A stretch of 64,000 bases of DNA, taken from positions 37,616 through 101,615 of IMG/VR virus record IMGVR_UViG_3300005825_000044; one strand, given 5' to 3'. The translations under genes and the position numbers were made by a program. This document shows positions 47,401-54,060 of the stretch, one piece after another. Every line of letters begins with the position of its first letter. Within the stretch, counting starts at the first letter, position 1. This stretch comes from a virus. Below the pieces are notes generated by a model. That model saw only the letters and a list, made by a program, of their open reading frames with translations. It was not told the origin of the DNA and did no database searches.

Positions 47401-47687
47401 CACTTGCCGACCTTTCTGCGCTCTGCCTCACGAAGCGCGGCCACTCCACCAAGCCGCTGTCCATCGGTCATCTGGACGTATGCAGCGCTCTCGCGACCGT
47501 GCCCACAGCACGCGTTCGCAACGCCGCTCAAGAGACCGATGCATGCGTCGGCGCCGTCTTTACGGTTCGGCAGGCCGCAGTGCCCGCAGCGCCTGCACGG
47601 ATCATCCGATACCAGCCGCCCGTCGTCGTATCGCCATGCGCCGCGCACGAACGACATTGGATGCCCGCGGTGGAAGCCTCTCGGCAT
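47400..47687 (-). CDS. conserved phage Cys-rich protein
   Basis: ATG at 47687 overlaps the upstream TGA. The 95-residue product contains DPCRRCGHCGLPNRKDGADA, CIGLLSGVANACCGHG and AYVQMTDGQRLGGVAALREA. This is a pattern I recognise from many phages, with a zinc-knuckle-like core. Its role is not established. Confidence 0.7.
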   Translation of the reverse strand: MPRGFHRGHPMSFVRGAWRYDDGRLVSDDPCRRCGHCGLPNRKDGADACIGLLSGVANACCGHGRESAAYVQMTDGQRLGGVAALREAERRKVGK

Positions 47688-47755
47688 CACGCAGCCCTCG
47701 CGATCGAGTCGCACAGCAGGTACGCGGACGCCAGCACCAGCGCGACGTAGAACAT
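47687..47755 (-). CDS. 22-residue predicted membrane peptide
   Basis: ATG at 47755 opens a short frame (MFYVALVLASAYLLCDSIAR, then AA) whose TGA overlaps the next ATG. It is hydrophobic. No ribosome site is visible, so it may be translated weakly or not be a gene. Confidence 0.4.
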   Translation of the reverse strand: MFYVALVLASAYLLCDSIARAA

Positions 47756-47797
47756 CGCGGTCAGCGGGGAGAGCGGGGGAGGGGGGTAGGTGGCGGG

Positions 47798-48310
47798 TCA
47801 CTCGGCCTCTGTTGGGTAGAACGCGCCGATGCGCGACCTTCGGCGGCCGGCGCAGTGGACCGCTGGTTTCATCGGGCGAAAACATCCTTCGGATGTCGTG
47901 ATGATCATGTCTGCGAAACCGAGTAGCCGCACGGCCAAGCCGGGTCCGCCGTTGGCCTTCAAGTCGCCGTGGGTGCAGCGCAGCCCGTCCCTGTAGTCAC
48001 AGGGGCCGCACAGTTTCGGAAACGCCCCTGGCTCTCCGGTGTCTTCCTCGTACAAGCGAGCGTGCGCCACCATCTTGCGTTGGCATTCCTCGTGCTCGTA
48101 TCCAAGGAACAACAGCGCATCGTTGCCCGGGATCGGCCAGTCGTGCTCATCGTGCTCGCGGTACGCCTCAAGCCCCAGCGGGCAGTTTTGGTCACCGTCG
48201 ACGAATCGCTCGCCACACAGGTTGCACGCCGACAGCGGATCGCTCGGGCGTCGCGAATACTGCGTCAGGCGACCGGCCTTCACGATCGCAGCAGCAGACG
48301 GCTTGCGCAT
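47798..48310 (-). CDS. hypothetical Cys-rich protein
   Basis: ATG at 48310 overlaps the upstream stop as TAATG. The 170-residue product has Cys pairs (ACNLCGERFVDGDQNCPLG, KLCGPCDYRDGLRC) and ends PTEAE, like the ends of its neighbours. It probably binds zinc. Function unknown. Confidence 0.6.
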   Translation of the reverse strand: MRKPSAAAIVKAGRLTQYSRRPSDPLSACNLCGERFVDGDQNCPLGLEAYREHDEHDWPIPGNDALLFLGYEHEECQRKMVAHARLYEEDTGEPGAFPKLCGPCDYRDGLRCTHGDLKANGGPGLAVRLLGFADMIITTSEGCFRPMKPAVHCAGRRRSRIGAFYPTEAE

Positions 48311-48552
48311 TACTCGGCCTCCTTCGCTGGCGGGAGCGAACATGTCAGCGCGACGCTCAAAGCAGAGTCCCAAATCGCCTGTGTCTCCGGGTCACCGGCC
48401 TCCTTCGCTACGCACATGCGAAGGTGCGCAACGATTTGATCCTTCGCATCCCGCGCGCCAGCGTCGTAGGCTGACATCACTTCGTCGCACACGTCGCAGC
48501 CTGACTGACGGTCGTCGCGTATGCACACATCGCACATTTTGGGCCTAGCCAT
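48310..48552 (-). CDS. small Cys-rich paralog A
   Basis: ATG at 48552 overlaps the upstream TGA. The 80-residue product (MARPKMCDVCIRDDRQSGCD, then VCDEVMSAYDAGARDAKD) ends LPPAKEAE. Start and end match the gene at 48940, so the two are paralogs; the middle differs. Probably zinc-binding. Confidence 0.65.
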   Translation of the reverse strand: MARPKMCDVCIRDDRQSGCDVCDEVMSAYDAGARDAKDQIVAHLRMCVAKEAGDPETQAIWDSALSVALTCSLPPAKEAE

Positions 48553-48782
48553 CACGCGCCAGCCTTCTCAATCGGATACCACCACAGCCGCACACGTTCG
48601 AGCGCTGCGAGCGCTTCTTCTACGCGCCCTTCTTGTAGCAGGCCATCAGCTTCGTGTGCTGTGTCGATCAGCGTGCGTTCGCGTTCGCGCAGACGCTCGA
48701 TCTCAGGCTCCATGCAGTGCGGGCAAAGATGCATGCGCTTGCGGTACTGCACGCCGTGCGGGCAATCGCGGGGGTCGGTCAT
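48552..48782 (-). CDS. small zinc-finger-like protein
   Basis: ATG at 48782 overlaps the upstream TGA. The 76-residue product has CPHGVQYRKRMHLCPHCMEP followed by a charged helix (EIERLRERERTLIDTAHEAD). A C-terminal helix follows. Not recognised. Confidence 0.6.
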   Translation of the reverse strand: MTDPRDCPHGVQYRKRMHLCPHCMEPEIERLRERERTLIDTAHEADGLLQEGRVEEALAALERVRLWWYPIEKAGA

Positions 48783-48940
48783 TGAGTGTTCCCGAGGTTG
48801 ATGTCGTCCACCAGTTGATCGCACGCCTCGCACCTCGGGCACTCGTCGCATTCTCCGCGCGGCTGCTCGTGCAGCAGGCACACGTCGAGACGCTCATCGT
48901 ATTCCGGGCTGTGCCAGCAGTTCCCGCTGTGCGTGTGCAT
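48779..48940 (-). CDS. 53-residue His/Cys-rich protein
   Basis: ATG at 48940 overlaps the TGA of the upstream paralog and the stop overlaps the next ATG. The product (MHTHSGNCWHSPEYDERLDV, CLLHEQPRGECDECPRCEAC, DQLVDDINLGNTQ) has seven Cys and four His, so it probably binds metal. Coupled starts on both sides support it as a real gene. Confidence 0.6.
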   Translation of the reverse strand: MHTHSGNCWHSPEYDERLDVCLLHEQPRGECDECPRCEACDQLVDDINLGNTQ

Positions 48941-49380
48941 CACTCGGCCTCCTTCGCTGGCGGGATCGCCTCAAGTACAGCGCCAAGGGCCGCCTGCTCT
49001 CGTAGCGCCTCGCCGCGAGACAGGGCCTGCAACAAATCCCATGCCGCGACGCTCACCGGCGCCAGCGCATCCCGCGCGCCAGCGTCGCGCTCCGACTTGA
49101 GCAGGGCACGAAGCGTGTCGGCGATGATCGAGACGCGCATCCCGCCGCTCATCGTCGCGATGTCGTTTTCATCGCGGTCCGACCAGAACCAAAAACCTTG
49201 GTCACGATCGGCAGCCGCGCGCGCTTCATTGAGCATCGGGACGAGGGCATCCTTCGTGTCCCGCGTGCCTGCGTCGTAGGCGGCTTGGAGGTCGTGGCAG
49301 TACAGCCCGTCATGACACCGGCACACCGCGCTGCGCGCACCGACAGCCTTGCACGCGCTGCACAACTCGGGCCTAGCCAC
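48940..49380 (-). CDS. small Cys-rich paralog B
   Basis: The 146-residue product starts MARPELCSACKAVGARSAVC, continues with RCHDGLYCHDLQAAYDAGTR DTKD-type text, and ends IPPAKEAE. It is a longer paralog of 48310 with an extra helical middle. It is the first gene downstream of the sigma factor gene. Confidence 0.65.
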   Translation of the reverse strand: MARPELCSACKAVGARSAVCRCHDGLYCHDLQAAYDAGTRDTKDALVPMLNEARAAADRDQGFWFWSDRDENDIATMSGGMRVSIIADTLRALLKSERDAGARDALAPVSVAAWDLLQALSRGEALREQAALGAVLEAIPPAKEAE

Positions 49381-49413
49381 GGTCGGCCTCCATGTCTCGT
49401 GATCGCTCGGCCA

Positions 49414-50808
49414 TCACGCAACCCTTACCCGGGAGACGCGCTGCGCGGCACCGAGTAGCACGGAGCGGGCCCACTCCGAAGTCGTGGTACCGGCCCGGTC
49501 AGCGGCCCAGTCCAGCTCCGCGCGCTCTGTAGCGGAGAACCGGGCCGCGAGCCTGGAGCCCTCCGGAGGGCCCCCTGGCAGCTCTACGCGCTCCCCCGGT
49601 GCGGGGCGGGTACCGTCAGGCGGCACCTCGGGCGCCGGCCTCTGCGTGTCTCCTCGAGGGGACACGGTCTGGTAGCGGTGACGGGCACAGGCCCGGCAGC
49701 CACCGGAGGGGAACCTCGAGCCGGGTTCACCGAGATCGTGCCCACGCCCGCACCGCGTCCTCCTGTTGGTGAGTCCCGCATCGACCGAGACCGCGCGCTC
49801 CGGCGACCAGCCGAGCTTGTCGACCCTGCCGACGATCGCCGAGTAGCTGATACCGGTGACGTCCGACCACTCCGTGATCGTGCGGCTGACACCGTCGACC
49901 ACTAGGACGCGGGCGTCCGGTCGCTTCTTCGGGGCCTCCTTCTTCGGCTTCGCTGGCGCCGGGATCGCGACGGGTGTCGACGGCGCGGTACCCAGGGCGC
50001 GATGCAGCTCCGCGTCGTCGCGGACCGCCGCGCTGAACAGCTTCCGGACGCGGGTCTCGAGCTGCCGGATCCTCTCGCGCGTCACGCGCCATCGCGCGCC
50101 GACCTCGCGGAGTGCCACGCGGTCTCGCGGGTCGCACCAGACCCTGCGTTCGAAGACGTCGCGCTGCCGCGCGTCGAGCGTGGCGCGGAACCGGTCCACT
50201 GCGGCACTCACCGCCGCGAGGTCGTCGTCGCTGCCGACCCGCTCGTCCTGCAGCTCGCCGGGGTCCGCGACGAAGTCGAGGAAGCACGAGCTGTCGGGGT
50301 CGTCCCCGACGCGTTCGTCCAGCGACAGCGTCGGGCCGCGGCGCAGCGCGGCGAGCACGCGGCGCACAGTCTCCGGCTTGGACCTGTATCTCTCAGCGAC
50401 GACGGCGAGCGCGGCGTCGTGGCCGAGACCCTCGGCGAGCGCGGCGTCGTAGTCGACCAGGTACTTCTTGCGGTTCAGGTCGGCGCGGTTCACCTCTGCG
50501 GCGTCCTGCGCCGCGCGCCTGACGTGGTTCTTGATCCACCACGTCGCGTACGACAGGAAAAGGACGCCCTGGTCGGGATCGAACAGCTCGATCGCCCGCA
50601 GCACCCCGAAGACGCCCTCGCTGACGAGGTCGTCAAGCTCGAGCCTGCCCCGCGCGAGCGGGAGTGCCCGGGACGCGTGGTAGGCGACGGCGCGCATCGT
50701 CGTGGTCACGAGCATGTCGCGCGCCGCGGCGTCACCTGCCCTGGCCCTCACCGCCAGCTCGATCTGCTCCTTCGCTGGGAGCGGCCTCTTGAAGAGCGCG
50801 GCGTCCAT
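49414..50808 (-). CDS. sigma70-family RNA polymerase sigma factor with extended C-terminus
   Basis: ATG at 50808. Residues 57-98 match sigma region 2 (LELDDLVSEGVFGVLRAIEL, FDPDQGVLFLSYATWWIKNH), and residues 210-258 match region 4 (VALREVGARWRVTRERIRQL, ETRVRKLF). About 200 further residues follow: a segment like nuclease-associated DNA-binding modules (RTITEWSDVTGISYSAIVGR, GWSPERAV), a Cys/His cluster (RCGRGHDLGE, GGCRACARHRY), residues encoded by palindrome copy 8, and a last helical part. It may direct RNA polymerase to phage promoters. Which ones is unknown. Confidence 0.8.
   Translation of the reverse strand: MDAALFKRPLPAKEQIELAVRARAGDAAARDMLVTTTMRAVAYHASRALPLARGRLELDDLVSEGVFGVLRAIELFDPDQGVLFLSYATWWIKNHVRRAAQDAAEVNRADLNRKKYLVDYDAALAEGLGHDAALAVVAERYRSKPETVRRVLAALRRGPTLSLDERVGDDPDSSCFLDFVADPGELQDERVGSDDDLAAVSAAVDRFRATLDARQRDVFERRVWCDPRDRVALREVGARWRVTRERIRQLETRVRKLFSAAVRDDAELHRALGTAPSTPVAIPAPAKPKKEAPKKRPDARVLVVDGVSRTITEWSDVTGISYSAIVGRVDKLGWSPERAVSVDAGLTNRRTRCGRGHDLGEPGSRFPSGGCRACARHRYQTVSPRGDTQRPAPEVPPDGTRPAPGERVELPGGPPEGSRLAARFSATERAELDWAADRAGTTTSEWARSVLLGAAQRVSRVRVA
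49646..49665. repeat. dispersed palindrome copy 8, inside the sigma factor gene
   Basis: The sequence is GTGTCTCCTCGAGGGGACAC, one change from perfect. It is read VSPRGDT in frame at about residue 382 of the sigma factor, between two predicted domains. Confidence 0.88.
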
Positions 50809-50821
50809 GGCAACCAGAAGT

Positions 50822-51280
50822 CTACCCGTGTCTCCTCGAGGAGACACGTCGCCGAAGAGACTTGTAGTCGCGCTCCCAAACAGAGAAGTCGACATCGAGC
50901 CCGAGTGCCGCGAACGCCCGCGTCACGGTACGCAGCGAAGGGTTGCACCGGGGATCCTCGAGCTTCGCTACGCGCTGTTGCGTGAGCCCCGCTAGCTTGG
51001 CGAGACCTACCTGCGTGTGGCCGTACCTACAACGAGCCCGACGAATCAGCACCGCGATAGCTATGCGGGGGTCAACGAAGATGCGACGCCCCCTACGATC
51101 GCGCGGTTCGGGAGGCAGATTCCCGTGTGCCATGTGAGCGCAGAGCCACCCCTCTAACGCCTCTGTCGCGGCCGCCCACAATTCGTCGCGACTGGCTGCG
51201 TAGGTCTGACACCCCGGCGCGTCGGGGAACTCTGCTAGCCAGTGACTACCCTCTCGGCGAAAGCGGACCGCGTAGTGCAT
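50822..51280 (-). CDS. HicB-like protein with XRE helix-turn-helix
   Basis: The first 50 residues have the HicB antitoxin fold pattern (MHYAVRFRREGSHWLAEFPD, APGCQTYAASRDELWAAATE). Residues 80-135 hold an XRE helix-turn-helix (HTQVGLAKLAGLTQQRVAKL). HicB proteins usually neutralise a HicA toxin and repress their own operon. No HicA-like gene is next to it, so it may act as a repressor. Palindrome copies 9 and 10 lie at its 3' end and 39 bases before its start. Its last residues (RVSSRRHG) come from copy 9. Confidence 0.75.
   Translation of the reverse strand: MHYAVRFRREGSHWLAEFPDAPGCQTYAASRDELWAAATEALEGWLCAHMAHGNLPPEPRDRRGRRIFVDPRIAIAVLIRRARCRYGHTQVGLAKLAGLTQQRVAKLEDPRCNPSLRTVTRAFAALGLDVDFSVWERDYKSLRRRVSSRRHG
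50827..50848. repeat. dispersed palindrome copy 9, at the 3' end of the hicB-like gene
   Basis: A perfect core at 50828-50847 with C/G flanks lies in the last codons of the hicB-like gene and 20 bases before the sigma factor ATG. Confidence 0.92.
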
Positions 51281-51594
51281 GCCGTAACCGATACCGAACC
51301 ACGATAGACCGCGGCTCCGTGTCTCCTCGAGGAGACACGCTCGGGAGGGATCAGCGCGATGTGGACGATCGTGACTCGGAGGAACGGTTGCCGGCGCCCG
51401 TTCTCTACTCCGGGCGCGGCCAAAGTTTGCCCTATCGCCCTCGCGGGCTCATGCCGAGCGTGGGTTTGACAGCCCACGCGTCCCGTCGTTTCGGGTTGTT
51501 CGATGGGGGCCATGCATCGCCCCCTCCGCTCCCAGCAACCGTTCCTACGAGTCACACCGAATACGTACCGCGCCGGCCCTACAAGCGGGCCCTA
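51281..51594. other. 314-bp gap upstream of the hicB-like gene
   Basis: This gap holds palindrome copy 10 and a hairpin around 51454-51476 (GCGTGGG and CCCACGC arms with a loop containing TTGACA). I see no convincing gene. It probably contains the hicB control region, but no clear promoter could be read. Confidence 0.5.
51318..51339. repeat. dispersed palindrome copy 10, upstream of the hicB-like gene
   Basis: A perfect core at 51319-51338 with C/G flanks lies 39 bases before the hicB-like start codon. This is a likely position for an operator or leader hairpin. Confidence 0.92.
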
Positions 51595-51897
51595 CTACCA
51601 TCGCACCCGCCTGCAGCGCCGCTCCGCGGCCCACTGCGCGGCCTCGGCGAGCATCGCCGCATGCTGCACGGTCCGCACCGGGGAGAGCCCGAGGTCGAGC
51701 CGCGGCGCGTACTGCTCCGCGCGCCTCGCCACCGCTGCAGAGCTGCACGGCGGCAGGACGTCGACCACGGCGCGCCCCTTCTCGCGGGGGTGGGGGTACG
51801 CCGTGGCCAGCGTGTCGCCGTCCCTCACGATGACGGGACCGCGGTGCTTGAACGCGTGCTTCGCGGCGTGCCGCTGGATCCGAGTGACGTCAGCCAC
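51595..51897 (-). CDS. small hypothetical protein
   Basis: The 100-residue basic product (MADVTRIQRHAAKHAFKHRG) contains VIVRDGDTLATAYPHPREKG and an Ala-rich helical end. It overlaps the upstream zinc-ribbon gene. Not recognised. Confidence 0.55.
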   Translation of the reverse strand: MADVTRIQRHAAKHAFKHRGPVIVRDGDTLATAYPHPREKGRAVVDVLPPCSSAAVARRAEQYAPRLDLGLSPVRTVQHAAMLAEAAQWAAERRCRRVRW

Positions 51898-52183
51898 GAC
51901 CGGCCTCCCGCTTGCGACCCTCGATCCCGAGCCTCGCGGTCCGGGCCAGCCTCGCGATGTTACCGAGCCTCGCGTGGTTCTCCCGCACGTAGACGCGGAG
52001 GTCCTCGCCGCTCAGGACGCCGGAGAGCACGCGTACCAGGACCTCCGCGTCGCGCTCGTCGATGCTCACCGACGCCCGCGTCGGGGTCTGCTGCACGTAC
52101 GAGCCGGCGCAGGTCGCCGTGGGGTGCTCGCCGCGTCGGAGCCCGCAGGTACGGCACTTCGCGCTGGGTCTCGTCCGCGCCAT
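51890..52183 (-). CDS. small zinc-ribbon-like protein
   Basis: The 97-residue product starts MARTRPSAKCRTCGLRRGEH with a further Cys in ATCAG. A helical part follows (DERDAEVLVRVLSGVLSGED). A short treble-clef-like finger is possible. Function unknown. Confidence 0.6.
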   Translation of the reverse strand: MARTRPSAKCRTCGLRRGEHPTATCAGSYVQQTPTRASVSIDERDAEVLVRVLSGVLSGEDLRVYVRENHARLGNIARLARTARLGIEGRKREAGRG

Positions 52184-52629
52184 CAGAGCCCCACCGACTC
52201 GAGGATGTCCGCGGCACGGAGGTAGGCGCTGGGCCTCGCCGCGCTGTCTACCGTGGGTGACGGGTTGCTCCGGATCTCCCTAGACGCGCGCCCGACAGCC
52301 ATGATCTGCGATTCCGACAAGTCACGCACCTCATTCACCAGCCCGATATCGCGCAGCGCCTCGAAGACGGCCCCGCGCCGCACCATGTCGATCGCCTCGA
52401 GCTTTTTGGAAGTGTAGTGGCCCCGCCCCCAGGGAACCGCCCTTACCCCAACCGACACACCGAGCGAGTACAACATCACGCAGCCCGCCATGCACGCCGC
52501 GCAAGCTCCTCCTCTACCGGCGACCCACTCGCTCATGTCGAGCACGACGCCGGGGTCACGAGAGCCGCGCTTCGTGTCGCGGACCGCGACCCTGATCAGC
52601 GCGCTCAGCGTGTCCGGTAGCTCGCTCAT
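52183..52629 (-). CDS. hypothetical protein with Cys motif
   Basis: The 148-residue product contains EWVAGRGGACAACMAGCVML and a helical C-terminus (ESQIMAVGRASREIRS). Closely similar text occurs in uncharacterised phage proteins as far as I can recall. It lies between the ASCH-like gene and the zinc-ribbon gene. Confidence 0.6.
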   Translation of the reverse strand: MSELPDTLSALIRVAVRDTKRGSRDPGVVLDMSEWVAGRGGACAACMAGCVMLYSLGVSVGVRAVPWGRGHYTSKKLEAIDMVRRGAVFEALRDIGLVNEVRDLSESQIMAVGRASREIRSNPSPTVDSAARPSAYLRAADILESVGL

Positions 52630-53186
52630 GGCGCATGCTCCTGCCGCACAGCGGTCGCGAGGCGAGCCGCGCGCTCAGCCTCGACCACGGCGCGCTCCAC
52701 GTCACTGGGCAGCGTCCAGAGACCCTGCCTGCCGCGGCACGGTACGGGCTCCGCGAACCTCACGCGCTCCGCGAGGACCCAGCCGACCGAGGAGCGCTGC
52801 ACGGTGCCGGCGAACCACCGGTTACGGACGACGTACTCGGCCTCAGTGCGGGTCAGTGCAGGACTCTTCTCGATCACACCGAGCCTCATCCGGTGACTGT
52901 GCTCTTCGAAGGGCACCATGCCGCCGCCGAACACCCAGCCGCGGAGCAGCACGGTGCCGACGACGCCCTCGTCGCGGAGCCCCTGAGTGTCCTCCCACTC
53001 CCAGAGCCACGGTTTGACGCGCTCGACCGCGGAGTCGTCGAACGCGCGGCCGGCGTGGATCGCGATGCGGGTGCCGACCACGCTGTCCGGCGGCTTCCAG
53101 GACCGGTTCTCGATCTGCTTCCACGAGTCGCCGCCGAGCCCGAAGATGAACGCCGGCCACGGTCGGTGAAGGGTCAGGCACCTCAT
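52626..53186 (-). CDS. ASCH domain protein
   Basis: The 186-residue product has the ASCH pattern at the N-terminus (MRCLTLHRPWPAFIFGLGGD, KQIENRSWKPPDSVVGTRIA, IHAGRAFD) and later GVVGTVLLRGWV, VGWVLAERVRFAEPVPCRGR and QGLWTLP. ASCH domains resemble PUA domains and are thought to bind RNA or modified bases; some act on N4-acetylcytidine. The long form with both halves is common in phages. Confidence 0.8.
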   Translation of the reverse strand: MRCLTLHRPWPAFIFGLGGDSWKQIENRSWKPPDSVVGTRIAIHAGRAFDDSAVERVKPWLWEWEDTQGLRDEGVVGTVLLRGWVFGGGMVPFEEHSHRMRLGVIEKSPALTRTEAEYVVRNRWFAGTVQRSSVGWVLAERVRFAEPVPCRGRQGLWTLPSDVERAVVEAERAARLATAVRQEHAP

Positions 53187-53220
53187 GGGAGAACCTGTAC
53201 CGCGACGCGCGCCGCTGCGG

Positions 53221-53478
53221 TCACTGGACGATCCTCCACTCGTGGCAGCGCCGCTCGACGTTCCAGCGGCACTCCACGCAGCCGTCGAACTCGAGCTGCA
53301 GCAGGATCCCGCGCTCGGCCCGGAGCGTGCGGACGTCGTGCCACTCCCCGTCGACCAACTCGTTGAGGGCAGCGGTGCACGCCGTGTTCTCGGGGCCGCA
53401 GATAGCCCTCACCAGCTCGGTGACGACCACGGCAACCATCCACCCGAGTACGAACAAGACGACGGTCGTGACGTTCAT
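53221..53478 (-). CDS. small membrane protein
   Basis: ATG at 53478 has a GGTCTCCTGATG context with a weak site. The 85-residue product has one membrane helix (TVVLFVLGWMVAVVVTELVR) and a soluble part with Cys residues (FDGCVECRWNVERRCHEW). Function unknown. Confidence 0.55.
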   Translation of the reverse strand: MNVTTVVLFVLGWMVAVVVTELVRAICGPENTACTAALNELVDGEWHDVRTLRAERGILLQLEFDGCVECRWNVERRCHEWRIVQ

Positions 53479-53566
53479 CAGGAGACCACGCGGGAAAGAA
53501 GACGGGGTACCCCCGGAGATGGGCGGCTCAGACCGGACCGTGACGAGTGTCGCCCCGGTAGGTGGA

Positions 53567-53591
53567 GCGGGCCTTCCGAAAGGCACCCCGC
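53567..53591 (-). terminator. possible hairpin terminator
   Basis: On the minus strand GCGGGGTGCCTT-TCGG-AAGGCCCGC forms a hairpin in the gap after the gene at 53619. No T-tract follows, so terminator function is uncertain. Confidence 0.4.
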
Positions 53592-53618
53592 ACTGGAACA
53601 CGTACCGGCCCGACGCGC

Positions 53619-53945
53619 TCAGCGGTCACCGAAGTGCGGGTCGTAGCAGCGCTCGCCGCTGAGCGTGAGCCACTCCTCGACCTCGTGCTCCAGCACTGCC
53701 ATGACGACAGCCTTCACGGCATCCGCGATCGACTCCCTGTCGAACAGGTCGCGGAAGCGCGTCTGCTCGGACACCACGTCGATCGTGCGGTGCGTCGGGT
53801 CGCGGGCGTCCGCGCACCTCATCACGACGCGTACCCTGACGTCACCGCCAGGATCCGGCATCGTGGTCAGGTCGATCCGCTCGATCCGGAGACCGCGCAG
53901 CGACGCGACCCACGGCTGCGACGTGTGGTCGTCGATGCGGATCAC
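53619..53945 (-). CDS. hypothetical protein
   Basis: The 108-residue product (MIRIDDHTSQPWVASLRGLR) is beta then alpha, with VRVVMRCADARDPTHRTIDV. It lies downstream of the terminase large subunit gene. Not recognised. Confidence 0.6.
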   Translation of the reverse strand: MIRIDDHTSQPWVASLRGLRIERIDLTTMPDPGGDVRVRVVMRCADARDPTHRTIDVVSEQTRFRDLFDRESIADAVKAVVMAVLEHEVEEWLTLSGERCYDPHFGDR

Positions 53946-54060
53946 AGGTCCACCTACTCTGCGTGCTCCAGAGCGCGCTCCGCCAGCGACCTGACCCGAT
54001 AGAGCGCGTCGGACCAGTTGCGGGGGTCGTGCGCACCAGCAGCAGCAGTCTCATCGCGGG
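53946..54060 (-). other. 115-bp gap after the terminase gene
   Basis: One frame reads DPRNWSDALYRVRSLAERAL followed by EHAE and a stop, which looks like real protein, but it has no ATG, GTG or TTG start. It may be a remnant or use an unusual start. Confidence 0.35.

Noticed and set aside
51440-51500. Possible tRNA around the hairpin containing TTTGACA
   Set aside because: The loop has eight bases and no matching T arm, D arm or acceptor stem could be drawn on either strand.
53842-54054. 70-residue minus-strand frame MRLLLLVRTTPATG after the terminase gene
   Set aside because: It overlaps the gene at 53619, is Arg/Trp-rich and looks like an out-of-frame reading of the text DPRNWSDALYRVRSL.
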